IMG/VR virus record: IMGVR_UViG_3300018418_000018
Location: 1-61,606 of that record
DNA: 61,606 nucleotides
DNA from: a virus
Direction: 5' to 3' (one strand)
This document shows, in pieces, positions 58,948 through 61,606 of the stretch. A program made the position numbers and the translations under genes. How positions within the stretch are numbered: position 1 is the first letter of the stretch; the number at the start of each line of letters is the position of its first letter. The notes below the pieces were generated by a model. The model worked only from the letters and a program-made list of their open reading frames with translations. It did no database searches and was not told the origin of the DNA.

Positions 58948-59494
58948 GCGTGTTCCACCAATCTGGGGCATCACGATTAGTCCATCGAGCAAAAGCGGCT
59001 TTCGCTTCAATGTAGTAATTGCGATACGATGTTATTGAATCACCTTCGACAATGCATTGCGGGTAATGGTTCATCGCTGGTGTTGGCTCAGTAAAGCCTT
59101 CACTAGAGAACTTTTCAGGAGGTAAAAGAAGATGATAGTTCAACTTCCGATACGACTCGTGGGTTCTACCATAACGATGTTCATACTCACAGTGTAGTGC
59201 CGTCCACATGTCATACAACCACGAGTAGTTTGCAGATGAGTAGCGTACCCATTTAGCAGACGGATGGTTGATGTGACAAGCTTTATATAGCTCTTGATTC
59301 ATGGTGGGATCTGGATGAAAGTATCGCTGAATCTTGCGACCCGCAGTTGATCTACCATACCAGAGTTCGCCATCTAGCACTCGATGTGCAGTTGACATGA
59401 GTTGGGCATACTCGACCAGCATTTTGACAACATGCTTATCGCAGTGCTGTTCGGCACAAACGATAGGGTCGGGATGCAGATAAAAGACATTCAT
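58907..59494 (-). CDS. Conserved phage protein (195 aa), possibly pyrimidine-dimer glycosylase-like
   Basis: Starts MNVFYLHPDPIVCAEQHCDK, then HVVKMLVEYAQLMSTAHRVL and NHPSAKWVRYSSANYSWLYD, and ends in GDSITSYRNYYIEAKAAFAR. The CDKHVVKM...AQLMSTAHRVLDG segment is highly conserved in marine phage relatives. I have seen it compared with pyrimidine-dimer DNA glycosylases, but the key catalytic features of T4 endonuclease V are not apparent here, so I do not assert it. It sits downstream of the 49-aa gene (ATGA overlap) and upstream of small unknowns. Its many His and Tyr residues could suit a nucleic-acid enzyme. Confidence 0.55.
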   Translation of the reverse strand: MNVFYLHPDPIVCAEQHCDKHVVKMLVEYAQLMSTAHRVLDGELWYGRSTAGRKIQRYFHPDPTMNQELYKACHINHPSAKWVRYSSANYSWLYDMWTALHCEYEHRYGRTHESYRKLNYHLLLPPEKFSSEGFTEPTPAMNHYPQCIVEGDSITSYRNYYIEAKAAFARWTNRDAPDWWNTHEWKREQTETVLG

Positions 59495-59640
59495 TGCTTA
59501 GGAACTTTCCTCGTCAGTGAAAATTTGTAAACGTCACTCAACAGTTTTCTTTCTTCTGCTGATAGACTATTATACATCTTTTTATCTTTACGTTCAACCT
59601 TGCCAACTTTACGCATCAACTTGGCTTTCTTAGAATTCAT
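59491..59640 (-). CDS. Small basic protein (49 aa)
   Basis: Found by hand: ATG at 59640, preceded by a strong GGAGG 7 nt upstream, and stop TGA overlapping the next start (ATGA at 59494-59491). The product MNSKKAKLMRKVGKVERKDK, then KMYNSLSAEERKLLSDVYKF is basic and helical with no membrane segment. Gene spacing and the ribosome binding site support it; function is unknown. Confidence 0.65.
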   Translation of the reverse strand: MNSKKAKLMRKVGKVERKDKKMYNSLSAEERKLLSDVYKFSLTRKVPKQ

Positions 59641-60334
59641 AGTGAGCCTCCACTGCCTTTGCAACGTCAGGAAAATGTTGTTTCAAAACATCCCAGCATT
59701 GATCAGCGACTCGCATATGTTCTTTCTGCGTACCGTGTGCACGTCGAAGTTCACAGTAGTGAATCCACGAGCGAAGCGTACCAGCCATGTACAGCGTTGT
59801 CTCGGTGTTACCTTCGGGCAGTACAGCGCGGGCTTGCTCTTTTGCAATGCCGTTGTCTAGTGCCCACTGATAAGTGCGCTTCGCAAGATTAACCACTTCA
59901 GACTGCTTCATATTCCAGTTTTCGTACAGACGCTCTTGCGGAGTCTTATTGCCGCCTTTACCAAAGTCATCGGTGTCTTCTAGTTCAATAGAGTTCTGTC
60001 GATTCTTTGGATCTTGCAAGCGAGCCTCACGAAGAGCAAACGAATCGCTCACCGCATAGCGTTGCGAAAACTCTTGAAACGAGAACGACCGATGTCGCAA
60101 TATCTGGCGAGAAATGTCACGGGTTGTCACAATCTCCATAGTGACTGACACCATTTCAAAAGGCGACCAGTGATTCTCGCGAATCAAATATTCAATAAGT
60201 TTAGGCGCAGTTTTCTCATTGTTCTGATTGGCTGGATTACTTACACGAGCCGCATATGCAATCAATTCATTCGCAGTGTTACAGCCAGTGGACGCACTGG
60301 GCGTTGTCATGCCCACAAGTGCCACTCTACTCAT
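59630..60334 (-). CDS. thyX: Flavin-dependent thymidylate synthase ThyX
   Basis: From the ATG at 60334 (AAGGA 8 nt upstream) the product is 234 aa. It has the ThyX signature RHRSFSFQEFSQRY (residues 80-93; the RHRxxSxxExSxR motif), an N-terminal MSRVALVGMTTPSASTG and a C-terminal LRSWIHYCELRRAHGTQKEH, which matches the family. ThyX makes dTMP from dUMP using methylene-THF and FAD/NADPH, and would supply thymidylate for phage DNA. T4 itself uses the ThyA-type enzyme (Td), whereas ThyX is common in marine phages. The 11-bp overlap with the following 49-aa gene and the 46-aa gene upstream suggest one operon. Confidence 0.95.
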   Translation of the reverse strand: MSRVALVGMTTPSASTGCNTANELIAYAARVSNPANQNNEKTAPKLIEYLIRENHWSPFEMVSVTMEIVTTRDISRQILRHRSFSFQEFSQRYAVSDSFALREARLQDPKNRQNSIELEDTDDFGKGGNKTPQERLYENWNMKQSEVVNLAKRTYQWALDNGIAKEQARAVLPEGNTETTLYMAGTLRSWIHYCELRRAHGTQKEHMRVADQCWDVLKQHFPDVAKAVEAHYEF

Positions 60335-60467
60335 AGTCTTTTCCTTTATGTTTAATGTAACCAAGGCGAGCCGCTTTTTTGCGGTCCGCCATCACCTGTG
60401 CCCGATTGAACTTGCGAGCATGTTTCGCGACCAGATTGTTAATCGTCTTTTTCTGTGTAGAAGACAT
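60327..60467 (-). CDS. Small basic protein upstream of thyX (46 aa)
   Basis: Found by hand: ATG at 60467, stop TAG at 60327-60329 overlapping the thyX start by 8 bp. The product MSSTQKKTINNLVAKHARKF, then NRAQVMADRKKAARLGYIKH and KGKDYE is basic and helical. Similar 45-50-aa proteins occur in marine T4-like phages without a known function. The ribosome binding site (GGTG) is weak. The overlap suggests translational coupling to thyX. Confidence 0.6.
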   Translation of the reverse strand: MSSTQKKTINNLVAKHARKFNRAQVMADRKKAARLGYIKHKGKDYE

Positions 60468-61152
60468 GATCGTCGATCACCATTGTTTGAGTGAAACTAT
60501 TTATCCACCAAGGGCTAGAATAGTCTGCATGATAATACAAGCTTCCGCTCGTAATGTCAAGAGGCTTGTCCTCAACTATCGTAGTAACAAGACTCAATAT
60601 TCCTCGGTACGTCTCTTCGTCTTTTGGTATATCACTAAGACCATCGCACCACCAAGAGAAGTGACACTTGTTACGCACAGGCAGTTCGTTGCCCTTCCAG
60701 TTTTTATACGTAGGCCCTTGTTGAATAACATCACAGATGGTGTTTGGAAATCGAGGACTCTCAACTCGATTTAACACCACTTGAGCGACAGCGATTTGAC
60801 CAGCAACAGATTGGTTTCTCGATTCAAAGTACGAGTTAAGTGCTAGACACTCAAGCTCCCGCTCATTGTATTTAGTGACCTCCGACTCAAGAGGCTGAGA
60901 GAGAGGTGAGAGAGATGCCTCTTGAGCCGAAGGATTTTCAGAAACTTCTGGACACCATATGTCGATACAGCCATCAGATCCATAATCTGACATATGCAAG
61001 CCCTCACCAGACTCTTTGTCCACTTTTGTACCGCCAGGAAGATCGAAGATGTAACTACCGATCAATGCCGCCGATATAATCATTACACAAGCAACGCCAC
61101 CCCAGAAAAAATTTTCATCAGTCAAATCAGACTGATCTAGTTTATTTCTCAT
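60439..61152 (-). CDS. Membrane-anchored SleB-type cell-wall hydrolase (endolysin candidate)
   Basis: The 237-aa protein has one N-terminal hydrophobic segment (FFWGGVACVMIISAALIGSY, about residues 15-36) then a linker with several acidic residues, and a SleB/hydrolase_2 domain from ~residue 95: RELECLALNSYFESRNQSVA (catalytic Glu110 expected), GQIAVAQVVLNRVESPRFPN, then CHFSWWCDG and GSLYYHADYSSPWW. SleB-type enzymes are lytic transglycosylases or glycosidases that cut the glycan strand. The N-terminal segment may be a signal-arrest-release anchor, placing the enzyme in the periplasm for lysis. The start overlaps the end of the 89-aa gene (ATGA). Lysis role is inferred. Confidence 0.8.
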   Translation of the reverse strand: MRNKLDQSDLTDENFFWGGVACVMIISAALIGSYIFDLPGGTKVDKESGEGLHMSDYGSDGCIDIWCPEVSENPSAQEASLSPLSQPLESEVTKYNERELECLALNSYFESRNQSVAGQIAVAQVVLNRVESPRFPNTICDVIQQGPTYKNWKGNELPVRNKCHFSWWCDGLSDIPKDEETYRGILSLVTTIVEDKPLDITSGSLYYHADYSSPWWINSFTQTMVIDDHVFYTEKDD

Positions 61153-61418
61153 ATGCCCAACAAACCCTCAACATAAAATAATGCTTGTATGCTTTTACCA
61201 CCAACATGCCATTGATATTTGACGCCCGAGCGAGACAACTCGCCACCATCAAAATCTTTCCAATCATAGATTGTAACAGGTCCGTACTCAGACATCAACT
61301 CCCACTCAGTATTCACTTTACCGTCAGCAGAGGGATTTGAGTACGTGGGCTGACCAAGCGTCTCAACCAAATGTTGATATGTAGTATTAACGTAACCCTG
61401 TAATGAAGTGCCCATCAT
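61149..61418 (-). CDS. Conserved small phage protein upstream of the hydrolase (89 aa)
   Basis: From the first of two ATGs (61418, AAGGA 7 nt upstream) the product is 89 aa: MGTSLQGYVNTTYQHLVETL from the second Met, then GQPTYSNPSADGKVNTEWEL and VTIYDWKDFDGG, ending in YQWHVGGKSIQALFYVEGLL. This pattern is widespread in phages as a protein of unknown function. It overlaps the 46-aa membrane protein (upstream) and the SleB hydrolase (downstream) by 4 bp each, which suggests coupled expression of a cluster that includes the lysis enzyme. Confidence 0.7.
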   Translation of the reverse strand: MMGTSLQGYVNTTYQHLVETLGQPTYSNPSADGKVNTEWELMSEYGPVTIYDWKDFDGGELSRSGVKYQWHVGGKSIQALFYVEGLLGI

Positions 61419-61555
61419 CGTAGCATCCTTGCACAAGTCAAAAAAGAATTCTCATTCAAGCAATCAGACCAGATGAAGTGAACATACCAGCCCACCATAA
61501 ACACAACTATCGCTAAAGCAGTTGCATAGATTCCAAGTTGAAGCCAGTCTCTCAT
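61415..61555 (-). CDS. Small single-span membrane protein (46 aa)
   Basis: Found by hand: ATG at 61555 with a GGAGG 4-5 nt upstream; stop TGA overlaps the next ATG. The product is MRDWLQLGIYATALAIVVFM, then VGWYVHFIWSDCLNENSFL. It has one hydrophobic segment (about residues 7-29) and a short polar tail. Single-span membrane proteins beside a cell-wall hydrolase are often holins, antiholins or spanin-like proteins, but nothing here shows which. It may be in the same operon as the hydrolase. Confidence 0.6.
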   Translation of the reverse strand: MRDWLQLGIYATALAIVVFMVGWYVHFIWSDCLNENSFLTCARMLR

Positions 61556-61606
61556 GCCACCTCCGGAAGAGGCACCAATTCTCCTGCCGCCTCTTTCTTT
61601 GCGAAG
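61552..61606 (-). CDS. 3' end of an upstream gene (partial)
   Basis: The last 17 codons of a minus-strand frame are visible (FAKKEAAGELVPLPEVA, then TGA). Its stop overlaps the ATG of the 46-aa membrane protein (ATGA), a spacing typical of coupled genes here. Too little is present to identify it; a frame running straight into the 46-aa gene is also open, but the ATGA overlap and GGAGG site favour this reading. Confidence 0.35.
   Translation of the reverse strand, partial: FAKKEAAGELVPLPEVA

Noticed and set aside
1-61606. tRNA genes, integrase, transposon or CRISPR array
   Set aside because: No cloverleaf-like gap, recombinase motif or terminal repeats were seen; almost all the window is tightly packed coding sequence.

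Overview
The window is part of a T4-like contractile-tailed phage (myovirus). The clearest evidence is a set of recognisable T4-type morphogenesis proteins: portal gp20 (partial), tail tube gp19, sheath gp18, terminases gp17/gp16, neck and tail-terminator proteins gp15/14/13, baseplate proteins gp8/6/25/53/48, a hub set, head completion gp4, a gp26-like protein and a tape measure. These are followed by gp32, gp33 and ThyX. The gene content, with very long fibre proteins, a 2OG-Fe(II) oxygenase inside the structural block and DUF2452 beside gp32, resembles marine T4-like phages of the kind best known from cyanobacteria and other marine bacteria. No photosynthesis, tRNA, integrase or transposase gene is visible, so the host cannot be named.

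Layout. (a) 1-52,200, minus strand: a nearly gapless late operon block. Read in transcription order (right to left) it runs: tail-tube cap gp48, gp53, a gp27-like hub, a gp5-type OB-fold protein, an amidase, a gp5-type beta-helix spike, a conserved unknown, gp25, gp6, gp8, a DUF4815 protein of 1822 aa, a small coiled-coil protein, a 2078-aa Tyr/Gly repeat fibre, a coiled-coil protein, a glycosyltransferase, a 2OG-Fe(II) oxygenase, a run of fibre/decoration proteins, gp13, gp14, gp15 (with a C-terminal adhesin-like extension), four fibre proteins sharing one N-terminal domain, a subtilisin-like protease with fibre repeats and a cupredoxin-like domain, a 1359-aa Calx-beta-like repeat protein, gp16, gp17, gp18, gp19 and gp20. 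(b) 52,255-56,248, plus strand: gp4, a conserved unknown, a tail-tube-fold protein, gp26 with an apparent -1 frameshift extension, and the tape measure. (c) 56,287-61,606, minus strand: gp32, DUF2452, late-transcription coactivator gp33, several small conserved proteins, ThyX, a membrane-anchored SleB-type cell-wall hydrolase and a small membrane protein.

Regulation. The sequence TATAAATA, the T4 late-promoter consensus, occurs 24-64 bp upstream of several minus-strand structural genes. With gp33 present, this fits sliding-clamp-coupled late transcription using a gp55-type sigma factor encoded elsewhere. Many neighbouring genes overlap by 1-8 bp, which suggests translational coupling. Two near-identical hairpins followed by T-tracts act as terminators.

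Most interesting points. (1) A likely programmed -1 frameshift (T TTT TTC directly before the gp26 stop, followed by a potential stem-loop) would fuse gp26 to a short conserved C-terminal extension just upstream of the tape measure. (2) An intact subtilisin-type catalytic domain is fused to the same Y-x-G-[ND]-[YF] repeats as the giant fibre and to a C-terminal domain with a type-1-copper-like ligand set. (3) The functions of T4 gp5 are split over three adjacent genes, with an amidase in place of lysozyme. (4) A glycosyltransferase and a 2OG oxygenase sit directly downstream of the repeat fibre, suggesting virion-protein modification. Several small genes (46-54 aa) in the right-hand cluster were read by hand from overlapping start/stop codons and ribosome binding sites.
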